This document shows, piece after piece, positions 44,084-52,078 of a stretch of 64,000 nucleotides of DNA. Within the stretch, counting starts at the first letter, position 1; each line of letters begins with the position of its first letter. Both the position numbers and the translations under genes were made by a program. The notes under the pieces were generated by a model. It was not told where the DNA came from. It saw only the letters and a list, made by a program, of their open reading frames with translations, and did not search any database. Origin of the DNA: a virus. The stretch lies in the IMG/VR virus record IMGVR_UViG_3300046314_000148, positions 48,246-112,245 of that record, one strand, 5' to 3'.

Positions 44084-44476
44084 ATGGCAAGAGGAAATAA
44101 CTACTCAGTTGGAAACATCCCCCCACAGGTCGCTTGGACAGTTGTGCGTGGAGATACTGCCGCATTCAGAGTCTACCTAACAGACGATACTAAGACAGCG
44201 TTGACCATGGCAGACTGGGACATATCGATGAAGATAAAGCGTCCAAACCTAGCAAAGAATCTTGGCATTATTACTGATGACGCAACCTTGGTACTAACTC
44301 TTACCCCAGCACCAGACGCAGATGATGTAGCTGGAGAGTTTACAGTCTCACTAACCGCAGAAGAATCAGAATCCCTAGAGACTGGAGACATCTTTGACAT
44401 CCAGGTTTCTCAGGTTGGAACTGTTTGGACTGTGGCCCAGGGTAAGATGATTATCCTGGAAGATGTAACTGACTAA
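44084..44476 (+). CDS. BppU_N-like domain protein (third copy)
   Basis: VAWTVVRGDTAAFRVYLTDD...WDISMKIKRP is the best conserved of the three copies, with a GDIFDIQVSQVGTVWTVAQGKM end. Probable baseplate component. TATAAT is 6 nt upstream of the ATG. Confidence 0.65.
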   Translation: MARGNNYSVGNIPPQVAWTVVRGDTAAFRVYLTDDTKTALTMADWDISMKIKRPNLAKNLGIITDDATLVLTLTPAPDADDVAGEFTVSLTAEESESLETGDIFDIQVSQVGTVWTVAQGKMIILEDVTD

Positions 44477-44700
44477 TGTCAAAATCTATAATTGTCGATA
44501 AAGCAAAACGCTCTGTAAGATATATTAAGAACTCTAACTTTTTTACATCCAAGATATCTTATAGATCTGGCACGGTAAAAATAAATCAAACCCTACCTTT
44601 TAGAATTAAATTCACTAATATCGGTATTGCTGGATATGGCCAAGGTGGAGCGGCACCAATTGGAATTGCAGTCATTGGACTGAACAACTACGTTATGTAA
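44476..44700 (+). CDS. Small basic protein after the BppU-like gene
   Basis: 74 residues, basic first half (KAKRSVRYIKN), Gly-rich end (GIAGYGQGGAAPIGIAVIG). Coupled by TAATG. Unknown. Confidence 0.55.
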   Translation: MSKSIIVDKAKRSVRYIKNSNFFTSKISYRSGTVKINQTLPFRIKFTNIGIAGYGQGGAAPIGIAVIGLNNYVM

Positions 44701-44730
44701 TACATTCATAAACGATTGTATAATTAATGT

Positions 44731-45177
44731 ATGTCTAGAACAACCCTCCCCTATGTAAAGACCAGATTTCAAACTGGTGACCGTCCAGAACAACAGGACT
44801 ATGTAGATCTAATTGATACTACATCTGCTCAATCAACTGATCTAGGAAGCTTCGGTAATAACGAAAATACTATTTCTGGAATTGAGAACCCAACAGTAAT
44901 CGATTCATTCGATGCAACTATATGGCGTATGGTTAAGTACATGGTATCTATTTCTAAGGTATCAGATGGAAATAACCTGTTCTACGCAACCGAACTTACC
45001 ATCCTTGTAGACAACACAGACGTGAATGTCTCTGAGTATGGAACAATTGACAATGATGGGAATATTGGCACCGTTAGCGTCTCACGCTCTGGAGATACAG
45101 TCGCACTGACTGTTACCCCAGATGCAATAGTAAAGCCTGTTACTGTGCGATTCGCTCGCATCGGTCTCAAGGCGTAA
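44731..45177 (+). CDS. Virion protein, YLV-type beta domain
   Basis: The segment RMVKYMVSISKVSDGNNLFYATELTILVDNTDVNVSEYGTI is shared with the C-terminal domain of the 45200-48109 fibre and with T4-like cyanophage virion proteins. 148 residues. Probably the capping domain of a fibre. Leaderless TATAAT 6 nt upstream. Confidence 0.65.
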   Translation: MSRTTLPYVKTRFQTGDRPEQQDYVDLIDTTSAQSTDLGSFGNNENTISGIENPTVIDSFDATIWRMVKYMVSISKVSDGNNLFYATELTILVDNTDVNVSEYGTIDNDGNIGTVSVSRSGDTVALTVTPDAIVKPVTVRFARIGLKA

Positions 45178-45199
45178 TTACCCCAACTAGGAGATTAAA

Positions 45200-48109
45200 A
45201 TGGCAACAGTAAACAAGAATTTCAAGATCAAAAGCGGTCTTGTTGTAGAAGGTACCACAGGTACCATTAATGGTGAGAACATTCTTACCGAAGGTGCAAG
45301 CGACCAATATATCATTGATCTTATTGGCGGCGAAACACTAGTTACCTCAGTTGAATCGACTCAGCTTGAGGTAGTCAATGGAGAGCTTAACGTTAAGGCC
45401 AACGTATTCGATGACGCAGGTGCAGCAACCCAGGCATACAACGATGGCGTGGACTACACTAATGGTGAAATCACCACAGCACTAACAGCTGCACAGGGCT
45501 ATGCAACTACCGCAGAAGGTAATGCAAATGACTACACAGACGATGCAATTGCTGGAGAAGTAACAGATCGCAACAACGCAATCGATGGTGCAATCAACAC
45601 CGAAGTTACCAACCGCAACTCAGCAATTGCAACCGCTCAGACCGCTGCCGAAGACTACGCAGATACTGCTATTTCAAACCTTAACCTAGGCACAACCTAT
45701 GACGCATACGGTGCAGCAGCCACAGCAGAGCAGAACGCCATTGCCCACGCAGACTCTTTAACTACAGACGACATTGCAGAAGGTACAAACGAGTACTTTA
45801 CAGCAGATCGTGCTCAGGATGCAGTTGCTACTGCTCTATCTAATGGAACTCACACAAACATCACCGTAGCTTACGATGATGCAGCTAATGCAATTAGCCT
45901 TACTGGTGCAGTAACTTATACAGACGAAGATGCTAGAGACGCAATCGGAACTGCACTAACAGCTGGTGCAAATGCCGTTGTTACAGTAGACGACGCTGCA
46001 AATACCATTACAGTTGCCGTAGACGAAGACATCGTTATTCCATCTACTGGATCTCTAGAAGTTCAGACAAACGACTTTAACGTTGGTGCAGGTTCTGCAG
46101 CCCTTAGAACATCTGATGAGTATGTAAACCCACTTGCAGTGTTCTCTGGAGACTTTGATGACGACTACGCACAGGTAGTTATTAAGAACACTGGTTCTGG
46201 AGTCAACTCGTCATCTGACCTACAGCTTTACTCAAACAACGGAGATGACATCAATGGTGGTTGGGTAGACCTAGGTATCACATCGTCAACCTTCTCTGAC
46301 CCAAACTTTACAATCACATCGCCTAACGATGGTTACATCTTCATGGAGGCTCCAGAAGGAACCGACGGAAACGGTGACTTTGTTATCGCAACTGGATCTA
46401 ACGGTGCTAGAAACGCTATTGTTTTTGCAGCTGGAGGACTACAGTCTGACAACACACAGATGACCATTCTTCCAGATGAGTCAGTAACCATTGCTATCAA
46501 TACCCCATCTACATCTCCATCTACTGGTGCTCTTGTTGTTCAGGGTGGTGTTGGTATCCAAGGTGACGTTAACATCGAGGGTAACATTACATTCGGTGGA
46601 GAAGGAACAAGCCTTACAACTGAAAACCTAGCCGTTACAGACCCAATAATCTACGTTGGTGACCAGAACGCTGGAGACGCAGTAGACATGGGTATCGTTA
46701 CTGAGTACAAGGACGGTGCTACAACTAAGTTTGCTGGTGTTGTTCGTGACGCTTCTGATGGTGTCTTCAAGGTATTCTCTGGTGCAACAACTAAGCCAAC
46801 TTCTACAGTTGACTTTGCTGGTGCTGGCCTAGAGTACGGAGATTTGAAGGTAGACGAGATTGTCGCAGCTAGTGCAACACTTACTAACGTTACCATCGGC
46901 GTAGTTGACCAGGATGAGATTGCCTACCTAAACGGTGTGACATCTAACATTCAGGATCAGCTAGACGCTAAGCAGGCAGAGGTTACAGCTGGAGACGGTC
47001 TATCATTCTCGGGCACAACCCTAAATGTTGACCTAGACCCTACTAGCAACCTAACTCTTGCTGGCGGCCTACTAGCGGTTGATACAACATCGATTGCAAC
47101 TCGTACCTATGCAGATGGTGCTGCAAGCGATGCAGACACTTCAGCAAGAGGATACGCAGACAGCCTTGCCTCTAACTACGACGCAGCAGGAGCAGCCGCA
47201 ACTGCTAAGTCAGAAGCAATTTCTGATGCCGCAGACTATACAAATACTGCCCTAGAGTCATACACAACAGCTGCAAGCCTAGAGACAACAATCGATGGAT
47301 ATGGATTTGCTTACACAAGCGAAATCCCAACATCAACCGATGCACTTTTCGAAGGTGTAAATAATCTATACTACACCGATGCTCGTGTAGATGGAGAAGT
47401 CGTAGGTCTTTTGACAAATGCCACTCTAAACAACATTAGCATTACTGCAGATGGGTATGACCTAACCATTACTGCAGAAAATGGTGTTGGAGACTCTACA
47501 ACCGACGATCTAGTCGAAGGTGAAGATAACCTTTACTACACAACTGGACGTGCAAAGTCAGATGCAGCGAATCTTCTAGTCGGAGCAACCCTCAGCAACA
47601 TAACTATTACTGGTGACGGCGACGGTCTAACCATTACTGCAGAAAATGGTGTAGCTGGTTCAACCACATCCGATCTTACCGAAGGCACAAACCTTTACTT
47701 CACAGACCAGAGAGCTTTGGATGCAATTGCAAATGAAACTATCTATCCAACAGTTGTAGAGATTAATGACTACCGCAAGGAAGAGGCAACGAGAATATCT
47801 GCTGCCTCAGAGTCAACTGTAAACCTACATACCTTTGGCTACCCATACGAATCAGCTAAATACTTGGTTCGTGTAGTTGGCTGGGTTGGTGGAGTAAAGC
47901 ACTCACAGCTTACAGAAATTCTTGTAACAAAGGATGGAAACAATAACATTGCTATCACAGAGTATGGAATGATCTGCACAAACACAGACAACATTGCATC
48001 ATTTACTGCCACAGAGTCATCAGGGGAAATAACCCTGACTGCTACTACTGGAGTAGTAAGCAGCTGTGAAATAGTTACAGCAGCAACCCTACTTTCTTGG
48101 GCAGACTAA
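45200..48109 (+). CDS. Large tail fibre protein
   Basis: 969 residues. The N-terminus MATVNKNFKIKSGLVVEGTTGTI is an anchor shared with the next fibre gene. It is followed by Ala/Thr/Asp-rich coiled and beta-helix repeats (TTDDIAEGTNEYFTADRAQDAVA appears several times in related forms), a jelly-roll region (300-450), YLNGVTSNIQDQLDAKQ, and a C-terminal cap that resembles the 44731 gene product. Host-binding fibre by layout and repeats. GGAG precedes the start. Confidence 0.85.
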   Translation: MATVNKNFKIKSGLVVEGTTGTINGENILTEGASDQYIIDLIGGETLVTSVESTQLEVVNGELNVKANVFDDAGAATQAYNDGVDYTNGEITTALTAAQGYATTAEGNANDYTDDAIAGEVTDRNNAIDGAINTEVTNRNSAIATAQTAAEDYADTAISNLNLGTTYDAYGAAATAEQNAIAHADSLTTDDIAEGTNEYFTADRAQDAVATALSNGTHTNITVAYDDAANAISLTGAVTYTDEDARDAIGTALTAGANAVVTVDDAANTITVAVDEDIVIPSTGSLEVQTNDFNVGAGSAALRTSDEYVNPLAVFSGDFDDDYAQVVIKNTGSGVNSSSDLQLYSNNGDDINGGWVDLGITSSTFSDPNFTITSPNDGYIFMEAPEGTDGNGDFVIATGSNGARNAIVFAAGGLQSDNTQMTILPDESVTIAINTPSTSPSTGALVVQGGVGIQGDVNIEGNITFGGEGTSLTTENLAVTDPIIYVGDQNAGDAVDMGIVTEYKDGATTKFAGVVRDASDGVFKVFSGATTKPTSTVDFAGAGLEYGDLKVDEIVAASATLTNVTIGVVDQDEIAYLNGVTSNIQDQLDAKQAEVTAGDGLSFSGTTLNVDLDPTSNLTLAGGLLAVDTTSIATRTYADGAASDADTSARGYADSLASNYDAAGAAATAKSEAISDAADYTNTALESYTTAASLETTIDGYGFAYTSEIPTSTDALFEGVNNLYYTDARVDGEVVGLLTNATLNNISITADGYDLTITAENGVGDSTTDDLVEGEDNLYYTTGRAKSDAANLLVGATLSNITITGDGDGLTITAENGVAGSTTSDLTEGTNLYFTDQRALDAIANETIYPTVVEINDYRKEEATRISAASESTVNLHTFGYPYESAKYLVRVVGWVGGVKHSQLTEILVTKDGNNNIAITEYGMICTNTDNIASFTATESSGEITLTATTGVVSSCEIVTAATLLSWAD

Positions 48110-48122
48110 TTAAGTAAAAGGT

Positions 48123-48149
48123 TGGGGGGATCCTTTCAAAATCCCCCAC
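48123..48149 (+). terminator. Hairpin after the large fibre gene
   Basis: TGGGGGGAT and ATCCCCCA pair across a 9-nt loop. No T tract follows, so it may be a partial terminator or an RNA stability element. Confidence 0.5.
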
Positions 48150-48175
48150 ACTAAGTTTTAAAATAGGAGAAGCAC

Positions 48176-48637
48176 ATGGCAACAGTCGAAAAAGACTTTA
48201 AGGTTAAAAATGGACTGCTAGTTACATCTGGCGGTAGTTTTGGTGGCACAGTAGTTGTTGCCACTCCAACCGACCCTACCCACGCAGCCACTAAGGCCTA
48301 TGTGGATTCGCTAACCGATAGCCCCCTCGTAAATGTTCAGTCAACTGCACCAGAAGAGCCTGTATCTGGCCAGATGTATGTTAACTCAGAAACTGGAAGA
48401 CTAACAATTTTTGACGGAACAAATTGGATAACCTTTGCAACCTTAACAGATGCAGAGACAATACCAGAGCACATCCACGATACATCAATCGGCGGATCTG
48501 GTCTGATCGTAAGTACTTTTATAGATTCTGGATTCTACAACTCTCCATCAGGAGCAGCTTTAGATGGTGGATTCTATAATGAAACCGTTTGGGATAACAC
48601 CTATGACGGCGGAATAGCAACAGACAACTTTAATTAA
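48176..48637 (+). CDS. Tail fibre protein with shared N-terminal anchor
   Basis: Same start as the large fibre (MATVEKDFKVKNGLLVTSGG), then a THAATKAYVDSL hinge and a Gly/Tyr-rich tip (FIDSGFYNSPSGAALDGGFYN). 153 residues. May be an interchangeable receptor-binding tip. Confidence 0.75.
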   Translation: MATVEKDFKVKNGLLVTSGGSFGGTVVVATPTDPTHAATKAYVDSLTDSPLVNVQSTAPEEPVSGQMYVNSETGRLTIFDGTNWITFATLTDAETIPEHIHDTSIGGSGLIVSTFIDSGFYNSPSGAALDGGFYNETVWDNTYDGGIATDNFN

Positions 48638-48712
48638 ATATTCATATAAATGAATGTTATAATTATAAATAGATACCCAAAGGGTCAGCCCCAATATTAG
48701 GAGATAATTACT

Positions 48713-49900
48713 ATGGCAACAAGAATGCAGCAACGCAGAGGAACTGCGGCTCAATGGACTTCAGCAGATCCAATCCTAGCAGCAGGAGAGATCGGCTTCG
48801 AGTCAGACACAGGCTTCTTCAAGATGGGTGACGGGACCAACCACTGGTCAGACCTATCATACTTCAAGGACCTGGGGGACCTAGCTGGATCATTTGACGA
48901 CTATGTTCCACTTACCCAAAAGGGTGCTGCTAACGGTGTTGCTACCCTAGATGGACAGTCTCAGATTCCTATCGCTCAGCTATCAAATATCATCATGGCC
49001 GCTCCAGAAGCCTTAGACACCCTAAACGAGATAGCAAATGAGATCGATGGAGTTAACGGTATCGTACAGACAAAGATCGATGCAGCCGTAACCACAGTAA
49101 ACTCTACCATTGACAGCTCTATTGTCGAAGGCGTTGATGATGCTCTAGGAAACTTGATCGCAGCTGGCACAGGACTAACAAAGTCATTTGACTCTGAGAC
49201 AAGAATTCTTACAATTTCTGCAGATTCAACTTTAGCTACAGATACCGAGCTATCAACAGCAATCTCTGACCACAACTCAGACAGCACAAATGTTCACGGT
49301 ATTGCAGATACCTCTGTTCTAGTTGTTCAATCAACCATCGATGCCCTAACAACTGACGACATCGCAGAAGGAACTAACGAGTATTACACAGATGCAAAGG
49401 CCCTAGCTGCAAATGCTTCAGCAATCGCTACAGCAAAGTCAGAAGCTATCGCAGATGCTACTAGCCAGGTTAGTGCCATCATTGACTCAGCTCCGTCAGC
49501 ACTGAACACACTGAATGAACTTGCGGCTGCTCTTGGAGACGACGCAAACTTCGCATCTACAGTAACCACAGCTCTTGATGGAAAGGTTGCATCATTTACA
49601 TCAATAAACCAGAAGACCTCAGCCTATACAACAGTGCTCACAGACCGTGACAAGCTTGTAGAGGTCAACTCATCGTCTGGTGTAACCATTACCATCCCTA
49701 CGAATGCATCAGTTGCCTACCCAGTAGGAACCTCGATCGATATCCTTCAGACTGGTTCTGGACAGGTTACAATTGCAGGTTCAGGAGGAGTTACTGTTAA
49801 TGCTACTCCAGGCCTAAAGCTACGCACTCAGTGGTCTTCAGCCACACTATTCAAGCGAGCAACCGACACTTGGGTTGTTTTCGGAGATCTATCAGCTTAA
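48713..49900 (+). CDS. Tail fibre with Mtd-like N-terminus
   Basis: RMQQRRGTAAQWTSADPILAAGEIGFESDTGFFKMGDGTNHWSDL is the N-terminal tropism-determinant-type module common on fibres. A coiled coil (TAKSEAIADATSQVSAIIDSA), then the capping domain ITIPTNASVAYPVGTSIDILQTGSGQVTI follow. 395 residues. The cap matches that of the 41735 product. Confidence 0.82.
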   Translation: MATRMQQRRGTAAQWTSADPILAAGEIGFESDTGFFKMGDGTNHWSDLSYFKDLGDLAGSFDDYVPLTQKGAANGVATLDGQSQIPIAQLSNIIMAAPEALDTLNEIANEIDGVNGIVQTKIDAAVTTVNSTIDSSIVEGVDDALGNLIAAGTGLTKSFDSETRILTISADSTLATDTELSTAISDHNSDSTNVHGIADTSVLVVQSTIDALTTDDIAEGTNEYYTDAKALAANASAIATAKSEAIADATSQVSAIIDSAPSALNTLNELAAALGDDANFASTVTTALDGKVASFTSINQKTSAYTTVLTDRDKLVEVNSSSGVTITIPTNASVAYPVGTSIDILQTGSGQVTIAGSGGVTVNATPGLKLRTQWSSATLFKRATDTWVVFGDLSA

Positions 49901-49922
49901 TCCTAGAAGGGGAATGAATTAA

Positions 49923-50645
49923 ATGGCAGCAAATAAAAGAGCAGGAAAGAAATCTCTTGCACAAAACGATTTCCTAGCACCTTCAGCACCGCTGATTGGA
50001 TCTGGAACTGACGTAGGAACTAGCCGTGCATACAATGATGGTGCAGTCTCTGTAACGTTCACACACCAGGGTGCTCAGGCAGCATCTTCATATACTGTAA
50101 CAGCGTCAACTGGACAAACTGCAACTGGGGCATCGTCTCCAATTGTGGTTTCTGGTATCGCAACTGGTGCAACACCAACATTTACAGTTACAGCAACGAA
50201 CGCTGCTGGTACCTCGGCAGCATCGTCTGCTACTGGTGCTGTTACCGTAACCACCGTTCCAGCTGCCCCAACATCTGTTGGTGCATCATCACCGAGCGGT
50301 GCAAACTACGACACAGTTACCTGGACAGCTCCAGCTAATGGCGGCAAGGCAATCACAAACTACTACGTAACTTCGTCAGATGGAAAGACTGCTAATACTG
50401 CATCAACAAGCGTTAACGTTACTCAGGAACAAGGAACCGCCCAGACATACACCGTATATGCTGACAACGCTAATGGAAGATCAGTTGCATCAGCTCCATC
50501 TGCTAGCGTTACAACATTCTCCTTTGTTCCATTTAGCGTTTTTAGCTTCTTCGGAGTATTTGGTTTTGGTCCATTCGGAGTATTTGGTTTTGGTCCATTC
50601 GGAGTATTTGGTTTTAGTCCATTCGGAGTATTTGGTTTTAGATAG
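49923..50645 (+). CDS. Fibronectin-type-III protein with Phe-Gly repeat tail
   Basis: Two FN3-like domains (about 15-110 and 111-200: AYNDGAVSVTFTHQG, AAPTSVGASSPSGANYDTVTWTAP). The last ~40 residues consist of an FGVFGFGP octapeptide repeated in exact 24-bp DNA units and end FGFR. The same type of tail occurs on the 42388 product. Confidence 0.7.
   Translation: MAANKRAGKKSLAQNDFLAPSAPLIGSGTDVGTSRAYNDGAVSVTFTHQGAQAASSYTVTASTGQTATGASSPIVVSGIATGATPTFTVTATNAAGTSAASSATGAVTVTTVPAAPTSVGASSPSGANYDTVTWTAPANGGKAITNYYVTSSDGKTANTASTSVNVTQEQGTAQTYTVYADNANGRSVASAPSASVTTFSFVPFSVFSFFGVFGFGPFGVFGFGPFGVFGFSPFGVFGFR
50550..50645 (+). repeat. Four 24-bp direct repeats encoding FGVFGFGP
   Basis: Units at 50550, 50574, 50598 and 50622, nearly identical, each encoding one octapeptide. 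The last unit ends in the stop. Confidence 0.85.
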
Positions 50646-50658
50646 TCGGTATCCATTT

Positions 50659-50684
50659 TAGTGTATAATATTTCTTATACACTA
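50659..50684 (+). promoter_or_regulatory. Perfect 10-bp inverted repeat overlapping a -10
   Basis: TAGTGTATAA, 6-nt loop, TTATACACTA. It contains TATAAT (50664-50669) and ends just before the following ATG, so it may be an operator. Confidence 0.6.
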
Positions 50685-50701
50685 GAATGGAGTCCAGCAG
50701 T

Positions 50702-51361
50702 ATGTACAAAGATCAAACACCTCTTCGGAGCATAAGTAAAACCACAAAAGAGCACAAGTTCTTTGAGAGATTTCTCGATAATGATCTAGAGAAGCTTGCT
50801 GCCGAACTTCAGGACAGATATAGCCTTATAGAAGATGCTAAAATTGCTGGGGTAACTCCAGTGACCCCCTTCGAGCTATGGAAAGATTCGAACAGCATCT
50901 CAACAATGAAATGGAGACAGTACAACGTCTTTCAATTCCACATCGATGGAATTTACGAGCTATATAAGTCAGTTGCAGAGATGGTCAGAGAAGCTTGTGA
51001 GTACTACGAACTAGACTTTGATGAGCAAAAGTTTATGATTCAGGGATGGTTTAATATTAACCGTTCTGGTAATGGAAAACTAAACTGGCACGAACATGGT
51101 GGCCCAGGTGCACCAGACTTTCACGGATACTACTCAGTAGCCGCAGAACCATCGTCAACACACTACATAGTCTTTGATAACGAAGTAGAAAATATTAATA
51201 AAAACAACCGTGCAATTCTTTCAGAAATGGGTCATCCACACGCAATGGGCGATTGGGACTGGGACGGTCCAAGAATTACCGTTGCTTACGATGTTACTCC
51301 ACTTGCTACCCTACAAAAAGCAGGCCACAACGCCGAGCAGCACTGGATTCCTCTTAGATAA
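50702..51361 (+). CDS. 2OG-Fe(II) oxygenase-like protein
   Basis: GWFNINRSGNGKLNWHEHGG, YYSVAAEPSSTHYIVFDN and HPHAMGDWDWDGPRITVAYD follow the strand order of 2OG oxygenases, with two HxH/His-rich clusters in place of a clear HxD...H. The ATG at 50702 has GGAG in front; the ATG at 50687 is possible. The activity could be a hydroxylase, but the metal site differs from P4H. Confidence 0.6.
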   Translation: MYKDQTPLRSISKTTKEHKFFERFLDNDLEKLAAELQDRYSLIEDAKIAGVTPVTPFELWKDSNSISTMKWRQYNVFQFHIDGIYELYKSVAEMVREACEYYELDFDEQKFMIQGWFNINRSGNGKLNWHEHGGPGAPDFHGYYSVAAEPSSTHYIVFDNEVENINKNNRAILSEMGHPHAMGDWDWDGPRITVAYDVTPLATLQKAGHNAEQHWIPLR

Positions 51362-51362
51362 C

Positions 51363-51530
51363 ATGTCAAATGTAAAGCAGTGGATACTTGCAAAGAAGTG
51401 CGTTTTTCTCGGGCACTCTGTAGAGTATGGATCGAAATGCCCAGTTACTGGAATAGTCAAGATTACCTGTCTAAAATGTGGAGCATCGAATGTTCCAAAA
51501 CATGAAGACGCTGGTAGTAGGTTTAACTAA
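51363..51530 (+). CDS. Small zinc-binding protein (55 aa)
   Basis: ATG at 51363 just after the previous stop. CVFLGH, KCPVTG and CLKCGASN suggest one zinc site. Similar four-Cys proteins occur elsewhere in the window. Unknown. Confidence 0.55.
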   Translation: MSNVKQWILAKKCVFLGHSVEYGSKCPVTGIVKITCLKCGASNVPKHEDAGSRFN

Positions 51531-51541
51531 AGAGAGATGCA

Positions 51542-52063
51542 ATGAAAGAATTAATTAGGTACGAAAAATCATTTATGCCAAAAGCAGACGCAGAGCTAAT
51601 CTCTGCCTACGCATCTAAGTACGATGACCTGTTTAATCATTTTGGAAATAATGAAAAAGAGTTTACAGTTCATACCCACGAAGAAATATCATCAAGGGAT
51701 CAGTCGGTCCTGGACTTGATAAATTACCACGCAAGAAGAGTGTACGACTTTGTTTGCGAAAACTACCCAGGACCATTTCTAGACTTTGATGAGTCAAAGA
51801 CTCACATAGCTAGGTTTGAAGAGGGCCGTGGCATGCACAAGCACTTTGATGCCAGCAAGCCTAATGATATAGCCACACTAATCTATCTGAATGATAACTA
51901 CTCTGGTGGAGAAGTCTTTTTCCCAGACCATGACATCTCTATTAAGCCAGAGGTTGGAGATTTAGTATGCTTTCCAGATACTCCAGATTTTGTTCATGGA
52001 GTCAACCCAATCATATCTGGAATCAGATATACGACACCTCGCTGGTTTACCCGTATAGTATGA
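51542..52063 (+). CDS. Prolyl 4-hydroxylase-like 2OG-Fe(II) oxygenase
   Basis: Iron triad H101-x-D103 (HKHFDA) and H152 (FVHGV), with R162 for 2-oxoglutarate. YLNDNYSGGEVFFPDHDISIKPEVGDLVCFPD is typical of P4H domains. 173 residues, no signal sequence. It lies directly before a giant tail protein. Its substrate may be a virion protein; this is inferred. Confidence 0.85.
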   Translation: MKELIRYEKSFMPKADAELISAYASKYDDLFNHFGNNEKEFTVHTHEEISSRDQSVLDLINYHARRVYDFVCENYPGPFLDFDESKTHIARFEEGRGMHKHFDASKPNDIATLIYLNDNYSGGEVFFPDHDISIKPEVGDLVCFPDTPDFVHGVNPIISGIRYTTPRWFTRIV

Positions 52064-52078
52064 TAAAATAGACTTATA

